From Rhopalosiphum padi (taxonomy: Eukaryota; Arthropoda; Insecta; Hemiptera; Aphididae): a stretch of DNA of 64,000 nucleotides. The notes beneath the pieces are model-generated. The model did no database searches. It worked only from the letters and a program-made list of their open reading frames with translations, and had not been told where the DNA came from. Positions 26,901-41,900 of the stretch are shown piece after piece. The stretch covers positions 82,810,152 through 82,874,151 of the forward strand of contig NC_083597.1 of the NCBI RefSeq assembly GCF_020882245.1. The letters are read 5' to 3'. The position numbers and the translations under genes are program-made. Each line of letters begins with the position of its first letter. Position 1 is the first letter of the stretch.

Positions 26901-29900
26901 CGTTTGTATCAATGTTATATTTTTGTAGTATAAATATTTATGTATTAATGTAGATGCGTGTATGTATACTATACTATTCAAATACAGGTCCAATTAAATA
27001 CATATTATGAAACATCCAAGTATAAGTAATGTGTTAATATAAATAATAAATTAGTCATTAGGGTGGAAATTAATTCATTTTTACATCCTAATGAAATAAT
27101 TTAGGTATTATGTGTAATACTACAATCTATTATTGAATGACATAAAAATGGATGTATCATTTGCATGATCATTAAAAGCTGCTTTTTTAGTTTTTTTTTT
27201 TAATATTTAAAATCAAATAAAAAACAATGTAGGTGATATAAAAAAATATCAATTCGTTACTCGCAGTAATTAAAACCACTTATGATATGAATGTTTGTGA
27301 ATATAATCTTATTCATACATATATATATATATATATATGTATGTGCACTTTAATAAATTATCACTATTGCTGAAATCAGAATAGATACATAATTTCATAA
27401 TAATATGCTGAAAATCGTTAAACATGACACCATTTAATGTACATAGAAGTGCAATGACGCCATTTTAAGCGATTGCTATAGCAGCATAACGCCCCACGTC
27501 TGCGACTGTAATAATAAATTATATGATATACTACCTATATAATTTATAGAATAGTGCACACATATTGACCAATTTGAAATAAATATAAATATATAGCCAT
27601 ATAGGTTCTATAGTATGCACTTATAAATATATATAATACTAGTTGTAAAACCCGACTTTACCTACTTAGAAAATAATGAAAAAAACATTATTAATACTAC
27701 ATTATATCGGTGTATCTTGAATTTAGCGTACCTTGCAGTTCATGACAAATCGTGATCGGTTCGCCTTGTGAATTGCAGCGGATCGCATATGGTAAAGCAT
27801 TTGTTATATTGTCGGACGCGGTTCAAACTACTCTCCTAACTTTCCTGACATCACACGAACAGTCTCTGAACTTTCATTGAAATCGGACTTGTAGTTTTTG
27901 AGTTTAAAAAGCTACAAAAATATACGAAAATTGTCTTTTGTTGTAGGTAAATTTTACTAAAAAGCAATTAATTGAATACTATTTTTTTTTAGTTGAAAAG
28001 TAACACATGATAGGTTGGCTAGGCCGGTTGCTACTTTTGGGAAGTCATTATTTTTTACATAAGTACAAAAGATATATATTTTTTTAAATTTAAAAGGGCA
28101 GTTTTAAAAAAATAATATTACTATATAGATGAAGATAACATTTCATAATCGTAATTAGACTTTTTCCAAGTGAATAATAACACGTATTCATAAGTCCTAT
28201 ACCCGTGCGACTTTTTACCTTATGTAAACGGTATACCAAGCTCTTCACTTCAGATAGCTGTCTTCGATCTTTGTATATTGTTCGATCCATTCTTCAATAT
28301 TGGGTTAGCACCCTTACTCGGTTAAGAACTAAAGGCCAAAATTACATCTTGAACGTGTTCAGCATACATTTTTGTCTCAGATACGCTATTTTTAGAACTA
28401 ATAATTTCTATTATTCATTTTTTCGTCCGAATTAAGATAATTAAATATCATACACTGTTTAGTTTTCTTATAGTCTATGGCCTATGCATTACTTAAATTA
28501 TATTATATTCATATGTAAATATACATATTTATATCTTAATTGTTAATAGCTATAATTGCTTTATTATAATAAATACAAACAAACATAATATCTTCGATTT
28601 AACCTAATTTACATCATTCGACGAATGCGATTATGACGATCGACCACAAACCGGATGTGACCTAGTGGGGGCGTGAGAACTCTATCGGTGTGTCCGACGG
28701 AATCGTCGTCCGCAGACGTCTCGGTTACAAAATTTAATTGAACAATATAATAATATGTACATAATACGTATTAAGAGTAGATTGACCGCAACGTCACCGC
28801 TGCACCCCCTCACGGCAGCTGGTGCGCGTGCACACGCGCATTATAGTATTATATATATATATGCATTATACACACACACTCACGCGAAAATACGGTATTA
28901 TATATATAATACGTCATACGCTCTACTGCTACTACAACTTGTATTATTATTATTATTGTCCGTTGGTGGTGGTATATCAATTCCGCCAGCGCACGACCCG
29001 TATTATAGTTGCAACAGTCTGCCGGAAAACCGATCGGTTATCGAGCCACGTCCCTCTAATATATATATTTACATTTAAACGAGATTTCCGCCGCCGCCGC
29101 CGGTCCAACTCGATGTAATTATTATTATTATTGCTGGAGTAGGCGTCCCTTTCGGCGGGTCCCTTTTGCGGTAATACATCGTATATTATTATATATACGA
29201 CTGCTTTGTTGCCCGTCAATATCCGGTGGCCTGTGCGTGAAACGAATTCGACCGACGGACGTCCGGTCACTCGTGAAAACACGTCCGATGCGATTTTCCA
29301 AAGCATCGGTTTTCACGGTCCGAAACCTCGCGCGCGTGCGCCTTATAATAATAATTATAACGTAACTCGTCGATTTGCCGTGGAGCAGCCGCCGTATATT
29401 TATATAATATCACGTCCGTATATATACGGTTTAATGTCGTGTTCCGCTCGAAACGATCGGCCCACTCGGTTTTCAGGACAAACGTATTATTATTACGATA
29501 CTAATTCGCTCGTCCCTCGCCGGTAGATCGATTTCAAAATTATATATAAAACCTAATTCGTTCTTTTGGAAGATGCGTGAAGTAGCCCAAATACACTCAA
29601 AAAAGGCGGAACGCCTTCAATTGCACTCGAAAACCCTCCCCCACGATAAATTGTATTTTTCTATATCTATGTATAATAGTACTATGTAAGTATAATAATA
29701 GGGTCCAGTGGTATTTGTAGGTATTTTAGAATTTATGATCGTTACATGTGCATAAAGTTTCGTTACAGCGATATGTTTCTTAAATTTATCTTAAATACAT
29801 ATAAGTACAAATCACGCACATATCTGATGACATCTATCTTCGTTATCTTTTTCAAATAAAAAAGTTTTACTAGACCATAGTTGATGTATGTTTCATAATA

Positions 29901-32900
29901 ATAAATAGAGTCCGGATTTAAATGGGCTTTCGACAATTAAAAAATAACCAAAGACTGCCTTTTTAAAGCAATAATGTGTTTTTTGAAATCTTGAATACTT
30001 CTTTATGTTTACTAAACTAACAATAATACAAAACCAAAACATTATTTGTTATTTATTTAAATAAGACGCCCCACCTGATAATCGCTGGAGATAGATAAAC
30101 ATGTTATTGCATTCATATAGTCATATATATATAACGATTAACATTTGGTAAGGATGAAAAATATTTAAATAACTATTAAAGCAAATATTATGAAAATACT
30201 ATGTTCAATTTATACTAAAAACTTATACAATATATAATATTATGTGAAATAAAAATTTTTAAAAAATGACCTGAAATACTAAAAATAGAATAACATCAAA
30301 AAATGCAAAATAAAAGTTTTACTTTTGAAGTATCTGTTACATGAAATATTAATAAAATAAAATAATTTATGTATTTTGAAAGCATTGTCCTAGAGCTCCC
30401 AAAAAAATAATGTACTTTGCCTTGAAATCCGGGCATGCTAACGAACGCTCATTTTTATTTATTTTAATGTCAGTTATTTTTCATTCCATTTCAATTTACA
30501 GAGTACTATGTAATTCCCTCTAAACGACTGAACTGTTTAGTTATTATACTATTATTATTAATGCATATGACACGTGTGTCGATACAAACTATGATTTAGC
30601 ATAAACGAATACAATTGATATATCGCCACACATAATGCAATGGATTAGACAAAACGAATTGGAAATAAACAAATTAGCAAAATATATTAATACGTGCGAT
30701 CGTGATGGGTATCGCGTACATAGTTCGTTTGCAGTGATTTTTGATTCCATTATTCAATTGATATTTGATTCTGTATAAATATTTAATACATATTGAATCA
30801 TCATAAATAAATAAATAACTTAATTTGTTTTTAATACAATGTACACAATATTTTGACTACTAAATATAATAACTAATGCACTACCTACAGATATAGATTT
30901 ATCATTGATAATAGTATATATCTATATTATCTAGATTAGGAAAAAACTTTGGCGTAATAAACATAATAATTTATTTTTAAATAAGGAAAAATTATATTAA
31001 TATATTATGCACAAATATAGTACAACTTGTAGAATTCTTTAATACATTTAACGATTTATATTTAAACCTTTAAAGTATTGTCACATAAATTGTAAGTTAT
31101 AGCCACTGTTACATGTGTTACATGTACGATACACATTATGATAATATACTATTCACGAAACACATGTTTTAGTTTTGGTGAGAATATTTCGTTCTTACAC
31201 GCATTCTGTAATTGTTAAGACAGATTATACTTTGGCATATGCAGTGTATTAAGTACCTATTGACCGCAGTGATGATATATATAATCGAACATTCTTGTCA
31301 GCAGATAAACTTTTTAAAACCTATCGAAATTCTCATGCCCACTCTGCAAGTGTCCAGACAGACCGTTTAAGGTATTATATGACCGTCTATTACAAAAAAA
31401 AAAAAACCTTTTCGAAACATTCTGTTTCCGCGTGTTTAAGCGTTTGGACCGTTTTGGGAGGGGGTGGATATAGGTAGGTATATTAGGTGTATAGTGTATA
31501 GTTCTCACCGATAAGACCTCGCACATTGATGTCTTCAACATGATTTATGAGATAAGCAAGCGGAAAAAAAAAGAAAAACAAATTGCCACCGAATATCAAC
31601 CACGTGTCTGTGAACACAGATCGTTGTCTATATATATTTATATATATACACAAGCGTATTTAAGTCGTATACGTTTCGGATGGAGTGATTTGGTCACGTT
31701 TTTTTCCCCTTCCCCGCGCTCTGCACCCTCGACCCACAAACCGGTGTATTCCGTAACTTCCTGTAAGCCGATCTCGTGACCCATCAGCCGCCAGTCGTCG
31801 GGATTTGTGTCCCTAAGAAACATATATATATGTGTATGTATAAAATATACGCGTGCGCGTCTTCGATAGTAGTATAGAAGTAGTATAGCTATACACACAC
31901 ACACACACACACACATATACTAGTATATATATATATAGCGGTAATAGTACTTACTTGTCGTCGATATATTTTATCGTCGCGGGGGTTGGGCGCGAGAAAA
32001 ACGAGACGAACACCGCTAATAGTCGGTCGATTATACGTGTTAAAACAGCTGTTTACAACTTGTAAGCCGATAAATCACTCCGACAACGACCGGAGAAACG
32101 CAACGTACTACGTATGTGTGAGTTTCTTCCCCTCCATCAACCCATGTCCGATCGTAGTTTGTCACAAATCATATCGTGCACTTTGGTGGCGCGCGTTGAG
32201 CATATCACATATAAATATATAATATATATATATATATGCGTGTAGCGTGTATGTATGAGCGTGTGTGAGAGAGAATTGAGAGTCGGAAGAGCGAGAGAGA
32301 GAGTGAGAGAGAGGAAACGATTCGAAGATGTAATTTACACGGATACGAAAATAGCCGCGGTCGTTATTTGGCGAACCTAGTGGATTTTGGTACGTGACTC
32401 TAAGCCGGTTCACCCGGAGACGAGCACATAACTCAAGAGTCTAATAAAGTCTATACATCAGTAATACGCGCGATGAACGAGTGTGTGTGTGTGTGCGTGC
32501 TCAATGTGTTATTCACTATACATAATAATATGTTATATGCACATAATTAATGTACCAACTACCGTCTACCGAATATGCATTTCGTTTGATAATTTTACTC
32601 GATAAAAATATTGTTAAAAACGAGTGCACAATATATATATATATACTAAATACTTGGTATATACTTTACTCCGCGAGTTCAGACTTAAATATAGGTACAA
32701 TAACGAAAAATATTTTGTCATCATAATTGTATTGGAATACATCGATACTGATAATGATATCATGATATTGTCGTTAGTGATCGATCACCGATATTTTTAT
32801 TTAATTATAATATCTATGAAATTACTATACGCAGTTCTGATTTTTATTGATTTTGTTTGAGATGATACATCGTGTAGTACAGTATACATGTGTTACAGTG

Positions 32901-35900
32901 TAATTATGTTAATTCGTTTTCTATAAGATCTGTTTTATTAGGCTTAGTATACATGTGCTACATTGACTATTTTTTTTGTTTAAGTATTATAAACTATGAC
33001 GCGTGCAAAAACGAGTAAAACTTCTGTGTTTAAAAAATGTAAATACAATTTAAGGCGTTTGTTATTTGATAAAATAAAAATCAACTATACCTACGTACAT
33101 GCAGTAGGTATATATTATTATTTTTATATTTCTCACCTATATATTATTACGAAATATCACAGTTCAACATTACTAAACTGTATATTCAGTAAGCTGCCAT
33201 GTTTAATTTAATTGTGTTGTTAAAACGCATACCTGCTGCTTGTAAAATATTACTATTGATAAACATGTCATCCTTTGACATCTTTTTTTTATTTTTTATG
33301 AATGATGTTTGATGTCTATTAGATTAGAGTACGTTGAAGTGGGCCAACAAATAAATATACGAGAAATATTATCGTATGTGCGTGTTGGTAGTGTTTCTTG
33401 TATTATCAATAAATTGAGTGCAAAGAAACGCAAACAAATACTTCAACCGTTATTATATACTGCAGGGAACATGTATATTGTATATATATATAAACTACTG
33501 ATTGTGTAATCGATGTAGCTGACTGCGTTTGAAAAACTACGTCTATTTAACTTGTGTCACATATTAAATAACTGTTATTAGAGTATAATGTAAAATATGA
33601 TTCCAGTGTGGGCAGAAACGGGAGACTTCCGTGATAACAATCATCATGGCCTTTCTACGGATCATACGTCACAGCTTAACTTTGGTTCATCCAGGAGTAG
33701 AAATCGTGACAGAAAAGGTGAGTTGTGTACATGGTGTTTTAATAAATTACAGTTGGCTATCGAACCAATAAACTAAAACGGATTTCAAACATGATTTTGT
33801 ACACTAAGTATAGATTATATTGTTTCGGATGCAAATAAATAAAATAATATAATATATATATACGTACCTAAATACAAACCGTTTCGACAGAGATTTAAAA
33901 AATATATGAAATATATTAAAATAAAAATTTGCTTACAGGGCGGGTGGACACGATCGGTGCTACCGGTATAAAAACCGAGGGTATAGACACGGGAGTTGGC
34001 GTGGTCACCGACGACGGCAAAGACGCAAACATTAAAAATAACAAAAACACGAAAAGACAGAGGAGACAGAGGACGCATTTCACTTCGCAACAGCTCCAGG
34101 AACTAGAGGCCACCTTCACCAGGAACCGGTACCCGGACATGAGCACCAGGGAAGAGATAGCCATGTGGACTAACCTCACCGAGGCCAGAGTCAGGGTGAG
34201 TACCTTATCATTGTGTTTATTATATTATTATATATGCCTTGCAACACATTTTTTTTTTCATCATTAGAAATAAATTAGACATCATAAGGTCACTGAGGGT
34301 TTTTTTCACTTTCTCTTTAACATCAACGTATAAATGATTATTTTTATCATCATCCGACTGGTTATTGGATTTGCACAGGGCTCAGTGCGTCAACGTTTTC
34401 GGATCCCTAACAATCCCGGGGATTGTCCCTTTTCTGGTGGCGGGGAACGAGGGTATGTGGAGAATAAAATGAGTAACCGATTGACAAAAAAAAAAAAAAA
34501 AATAAAACCCGCGGACAAAGTCACCCATTTACTGGCGGAAAGCGAGGGGATCGCTACAGGGATAATCCTTTTTGGTTTATATTAATACTGATGTACACTA
34601 TGCGTTTAAATCTGGCGTGTCCGAACGTTGTCAGTTTTTCAGTCTGCGTTCTGAACCCTGTTTTAGTATTCATGTCCAGAACGCAGAGAAACGTTGGTTT
34701 TATATACAAGGGCCAATATAGGGCGGTTTTGTGTTTTACCCTAAATCACGAGTCATTTTAGTATTTTATTTCATTTATTTCGAATAGTAATAGTATATTA
34801 TGTATACGATTTACTATTTATTTATTTAAAAATTAATTCCAATTATTCAATCTTTTAAACAATATTATTTATATTGATAAAAAATAAAACGATTTTCCAA
34901 CTCATACAGTACTAATATCAAAAATGTTTTTATAATAACAGTTTTACAAATTGTATGTATCAATATTTCTTGTATATTCAGTTGAAAAATATGTTTTTAA
35001 TGTAATTATAATATTTACAATAATTGTTACTCGATATTTACTTAAAAATAAATAGTTTAAATGACGAATACTGATAATTGAATATCTGCAATAGCTAAAC
35101 AAAATAACATATTATTTTAATTTTAATTATATATATAAATTTGATTTACACATTATTTTTTTGTAAATAACTTATAAATATTATGTTATACAAACAGTTG
35201 TTGATGGTACTGCCAGTTAAATTCGTTACATGTGTTAGTGTAATTTCACATTGTTTTTCTCTTCTTATGTAGTCAATCACTTTAGAAATTGAATGACTAT
35301 TGTCATAACAATGTATCACATATATATAATGTTGATTTGTACATTTAGATAATTATAATAATTGATCGTTTCAAGCACTAATAATTATAATGCCCGAACC
35401 GTTGATATATGCGATATATGGTTTATTGAACCGTGATCAGGATTTACTGATATTATATAAAACACACATACTGACTGAAATTAATCTTTAAATGCACTCG
35501 CGGTCACTGTGATAACGATGATATTATTGGCATTTTACACGGGACTTAGGTTTGAATTTGTGTTCGCCACTATAGGTTTATCCTAGATTACCGGATGTAA
35601 TTAGTCGGCAAAATATACCGTCGATAGTCATTATTTGCACACCGTGGAAATGGACACCGGCGAGGTATTATATACATTATGTATTATACGGCGTATATGG
35701 CCGTCCAATTATAAATGTTATAATATACACGTATTTACAATGAAAATCCCAGCTTGACGAGAGAGGATGATGAAAATGTCTGTGACTTTGTGCGTGTGTT
35801 TTTAGGTTTTACAACCCTGGCAGTCCCCCCGTTTCATCCTCCCCTCGTTGCCGATAAAAGCGACCAACCGAGCCAGACGTACAATATAGCAATTCAGAAT

Positions 35901-38900
35901 TTATCGATATATATGAAAAATTAGGAATTAAAATACCTGCCGTTGTTGTACACACATGCACACACCAAAAAGTATACGTATATATATATATTATAGGTAA
36001 AGCTCGCGCGCGTTATCCCTCTGACGTTAGTGGTGGACGACCGGGGGGTTGACAATCCGGATTTTTGTCCGCCATTTTGTGTTCCCGGTTGATATACGGT
36101 CACCGGGTTGGACTTCAACAGAGATTATTGTTTTTATATGACCCGTATTTATGTATAAGCCCATCGAGCGGGACGCATAAATATGGCTTTTTAACACGTT
36201 TAACGAGTGCCGCCGCCGCTGAGTTTGGGTAATTAAATTTTATTTCCCCGAACCGCATTGACGTAAGCTTTCTCGCACATTGCGTACATCATCTGTACGA
36301 TCGGTAGTTTTTCGAGACCAGTGTTCCACGTTTTTGGGGAGCTTATTGTAATTATTTCTAATAGACATTATATAATTATATATAGACTCGTGCACGGGGT
36401 GTCTATTATTATATGTTTACGATATAATATAATATTTTATACATCTATACATATCTAATATGATTTATGATCTCGTAAATGCCTGAAACCTGAATATAAA
36501 TAATAAACACATCTTCGCTTTCTTTATAAAGGAATTAGCAGAAGAGATTTATAAAATAGGTATCCGTAGCTTTAGCGAGCTATTTAGGTGTTTCAATTAC
36601 CTAGTTGATCGCATTTCATCCAAGGTCTAAGATTATATTCGAAAGTAGGTACTCTAGACATGCACCTATACGATGATCCAATTAATATGAATACATGTAA
36701 AACTATAAGTCAGCTATCGTCTGAAGAGTGTGGGTGCGTTGATTGGGTTTATTATAAGCTTTGTAAAACATCAATATTTAGGTATTATGACTTTGAAGTT
36801 GTTCTTCTGTAGTATTTTTAATGTTGTAGTAGTAATTATGAATTAAAAGAAAAAGATTAATTTCTAAGATTTTAATAATAATAAATACATTAATAGTTTG
36901 GTAGTTGTTAAAATGTTTTTACATAAAAAATAAACAATTTAATAATGCAGCATCATTTATTGCTTCTAAACAGTTAAAACATAATAAAACGTTTATTACA
37001 CATATATATAGTATACACTGTAATAAACCTATACTTATCTTATATTTTAAATTATACATATAGTAGATAATATAAACAATGTACCTATATGGAAATCATG
37101 TCTTATAAATTTCTCATTTTTTTAAGTATTAACCTGAATCTTGAAGTTGCAATATTAAATGATAATACAACAACTAAAAATATTTAAATTAAATATTTAT
37201 TAAAAACACAAATTCCGTGTATAATGTATATTTGTTCGTTTAGTTCTTAAATATTTTTTTTTATTTATAACACCAAAGGTTTAGTATACTAAAAAATGGA
37301 AAAGAATAACCAAACTATTTAGTCGCATGCATTTGTAACTCTTTCGTATGTGTAACAAACACAAATATTGGTCGTTTTTTGACCGCGTTCTTTACAAAAA
37401 AAAAAAGAGAGAACCAAAAATACTACTCAATAAATACTCTAATCAGTCGGTCGTTTTCAACAAAAAAGTCAACACGCCGACGACACGTAATCGTTTGTTG
37501 TTATCTGTTAAATAAGAGGGCAGATATGATGACAAATAATGAAGAGAAAAAAAACGTGTTCTAGTGTCGTGTTTTACAACTTGGTAAATACTAACTCGGG
37601 TATACCACTCGTCGTTTTCTATCTACAAACACACACCAGTTTCATGTACTTATCTTGTTTATACTGGTACTTGATAAAGTTATAAAATTGTTTGTAAATT
37701 TAATCATAAAAAATGTATGTATATTAGGCAATATTGTTAAAAATGCGCGTGATTCTATATTTTAAATTATGATTCATTGTAATTTAGTCCAAGAGTGAGA
37801 AGAAAAAAATAACAAAAACACAAAATACGAGCGAGGGAAGAGAATTTCCGAGTGGTTTAGTTAAATAAAAAATGAATAAAAACGTTTGTGGGAAAAGAGA
37901 AGATTTATGTGATAGAAAGAACAGGCCACCTTCACTTGACGTGATTTATAACCGAAAACGCCATTTTGAAAAGCAAAACCGTCCATTTCAGATGGAAATT
38001 AAAAATATATAAATAAAAGCAAACCTCTTAGATTCACGAATTCTTCGAGTATTCACAAACAACACTATAAATAAGTTCTTAGAAGAACGTCCAAAAGCTA
38101 AATACGATAAAGATATTCTGACATTTTTAATTTATATTTTATTTTGTCGATAAATTTTTTTAATAGAATATTTAATCAATCAACGGTATCGTTTCAGAAA
38201 TTGTATAAGATGTAAAACTAATTTTGTATTTACTAACATTACTTAAGTATTGTTACGAAAATACTTTTAAAATTGCATTGAAGACTGGTGGTAAATCATG
38301 ACTAACGTAAAAAGTAATACTATTTCAATATCGAAAAATATGCAAATTTTAAATTAATATAATAAATACATGGTACAAATAAAATCGTAAAATACCTTCC
38401 ACTTGATATTTGCGCTCAAAATGTGATAAATATTTTATAAAACATTTCTTGACAAAAATCCATTTTTAAAGTTTATAAAATTATAATATATTTTAAACCT
38501 TTTTGAAAATAAGTATATTATCCTATGACGTGATATTAAATATTAATAATATATCATGCATTCATTACACGCGTAGATTAATATTTAAAATTATACAAAA
38601 CATAGGTACCTATTTATAAATATAGAACAATAGTATTTATATAGGTACCTATACTATACACGCTTAGTATATAATACTATACTTACAAATCTAAACATAT
38701 GTTAAATAATCACAATTGATATATTATTATACTCATATGTAGAACATTGTGTATATACGTTTAGTTGCCTTTGATCATAATCCATCATCGCGTAATATAA
38801 TACAGCTTGGCGTAAATGAGAGTTACGCCCAATAATATACGTATATATAATATTAATAAATTAGCCTTATTGTTGACGTTATCAATTGAAATCATCGTGT

Positions 38901-41900
38901 ACACAGTTTTCGATAAAATATATTTGTATAACGTAATTTTATCCTCCGGGGAAAATAGACCAAAACGAAAACCTATATAATAGGGCCCACGCCGGAAAGA
39001 CACTTGAGATGCGACGAAAGGGACACAGTGGACAGAGGGGAATCCGCGGCGGTATGTGCAGTAATCAAAGCACACACGGGATTACCACACGGACAGGGAG
39101 CTCGCGGATTAGAATAGCTGCGAAGGTCGCGTGGCCTAGGGGTTCGACTGCAAGTTTTGGTTTTGACGAATGACTTCGCTTATGGTCGCGGACAAGTTCA
39201 ATTAAGTCGGATTCAGTTCTCTCTCCCCTATCTCTTTGAATCTCTCTCTCTCTCTCTTTCCTCCACGGGGGTGCCGATTTTATTGGTATTCACGGAAGCA
39301 CTGCCACCCCCTTCTCTACATATTGACCCCCCGCCATCCTGGTAGGATCATATGCTTAAGTTCCCGAAACACAATAAAACACGGGGACAAACCCCCTGTA
39401 TATATTATATTCTATACTGCAGTAACCGTTGTTTTATTGCGCCCAGAAATCCACGTTATATTATTAAATCGATTTCGCCACCCTGCGATTTCCAAAGACC
39501 GAACCCCGATCGTCTCTTCAGTTATCAAAACATTATTACTATTCCCTTTACAGTAGAAAGAAAACCAAGTAAAAACAAACAAACGTTTTTATTTTTAAAG
39601 TCATCGTGAATAACTTTTGCTAATCTTGGGATAAGTAATTGTAATTGTTTTGAATAATATAATTTCAGTATGCAGACATGTTATTATATTTATATTTTAT
39701 ATATTGTATATTTACGAGTACCTCCACGTCCTCTGTCTATTATAGTTTGTTTGCTGTGAATAGAGTAGGTACTATAACTATATACACACTGATGTTTTTT
39801 TTTCTAATTTTTCATATAATTTATTTGAATAAGTAGAAGTTATCTTTTCATTTTGAAGCTTCTTCGACTTTTTATTTATCATAAATAATAATATAGTAGT
39901 AATACATTTTCAAATTGTCAATTTAAATTCAGTTAGTTGCCGATAATAAAATATATAAACTAAAATTAAGGTTTAATATTATAATAATGCTGTATTTATA
40001 AGATTCTCGGAGAAGTAGAGTGTTATTTTCTAAATTTAAAATATCAAACGAAACTCAATATTATTTATGAATTTTCAATTTCTTTTTTTAATCCAGAATT
40101 TAAAAAAAGTATATCCTCAAGTTACTAAAATAAACCCAAAATAAATTATCGATACGAATCTATAGCGAGAAAATGTTTTTTTAGCATTTCAATCACCTTT
40201 AGACGTATTTTAAAATATATAATACATTTTTAAGCATATTATATAAATATAATATTATTATACAAAAAAATTAATTTATGATTTTATACCACCTTTAATA
40301 TTACAAATGACACTCAAACTTACTTCTATGTCTATACAACTGTTTTACTATTTGACTGATAGAAATAATGATGTATGTCTACTAGTATATTTTTTTAAAT
40401 TTAATTCTTGCAAAATAAATCCGTAGTGGCTATCATTAAATAGTCGTATTAAATAAAGTCGGTAAAAGATCTATCTGTATTAAACTTAAGTAGGCACCTA
40501 TATCATGCCTGTTATATTATTCTGTAACGCAGTAAAGAGTGGATTTCGAACTGAATGAATGACTGATCAGAGTTGACATGCCAGATAGACGTAGACGGAA
40601 TACTATATTATATATACTTATATACTCCTGCTTAAAATCTTAAAATAGGTGTTATAAATCAAAAAAAGCAACTTATTCAATTACTGTTATTATTGTAGAT
40701 TATTATACGTTTAGGTATATTATATGGGTATTGTGTTGTTTGAATAAGTTGTACATATATAATATATATGCAATTTGAGTGTATTATAAAATATAAATCG
40801 ATTTTTTCCAAGGCAGTTTTCATATTTTTTTGTTTTTTAAACCGTTTAAATAAATCTACGTCTTGAGTCCTGAAATTGCCATTTTTAAGACAATAATAAT
40901 AACAACTTAAAATGACACTGTGGATATAATGATATTATATTATTATATTATACGGTCCGTCGCCCCGGTTTAGTGCGTCGGCGAAAAACGAGCCGCGCAC
41001 CTCGGTGGACGCGCGCGCGCTCCACCGCGGATTACTCGGCCGTTGTTAATCGATCAGCACTCGGCGGCACTGGCTTACACACACACGCACAAACAAACAA
41101 ACGTATAATGAATACACTATACCCACGAGTGTGCATATGCACGCGAATATACATATTATATTCCATCGTGCAGTATTCCCGTTGGCAAATAATTTAATAT
41201 ACACAGTGATTAGCCCATAGTAAGCTCGCTAATTTATTAAATTATGTTTAATATATATAAAGATCAAATTAGACACATGTTTGGACTTCTTAAGGGAATC
41301 CTACCTAAAGGTTCTGCGATAATACAAACTTTTATTTTCTAAACGAGAACTTCCCATTTTTTCTATAAATTATTTAGTGGATATATTTTTTGATAATTTT
41401 GATGAACCTTATTTAAAATTTGTACAAACGGTTTTTCGATTTTAAAAATATTTATACTAAAGATATAGTTTTAAAATTGGTTTTACAAATATCTATATAA
41501 TATATATCTAGAACCTAATGATGTGATGTTGGATCTAATATTTATTATATATTGGTCTGTTAATCCATTTATGAAAATTATAAATTTTGATAGATTAGTA
41601 TTACATAATTACTAAAATTATTTTATTACATTGAATATATTATTATCCCTAATTTCTAAACAAATGTAAATAATATAAAACTAGTCATTTGATTTTGATT
41701 TTGATACAACCACAGAAAAATTGTTCACGAAATAATTTTCAATAGATAACGGGAGTTCTCATTTGAAAAACATAAGTTCGTATTTTCTTACTCCTTAAGT
41801 ATCTAACACAAAATATCAAACATTTTAAAATATCGTATATTTAAAAATTCCGAAAATCAGGTTTTAAATGACTAAATTATATATTCAATAATATAAAAAG

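Larger units (their letters stand above)
20912..33606 (+). other. Ptx1 intron (12.7 kb) between first and second coding exons
   Basis: GT at 20912 and AG at 33605-33606. Mostly AT-rich. A less AT-rich patch near 22.0-23.0 kb, another at 25.3-26.2 kb and a third at 28.6-29.5 kb could be regulatory. It contains a short interspersed element remnant near 27.64-27.93 kb, a degenerate hAT-like MITE near 29.9-30.44 kb and microsatellites. No internal coding exon is recognised. Long introns of this kind often hold enhancers in developmental regulators. Confidence 0.7.

Noticed and set aside
34334..34585. 83-codon ORF in the homeodomain intron
   Set aside because: Contains a Lys run from poly-A and no domain; only the short 34379-34452 block with splice-like edges is kept as a weak idea.
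39121..39160. GGGGTTCGACTGC resembling a tRNA T-loop
   Set aside because: No matching acceptor, D or anticodon arms around it.
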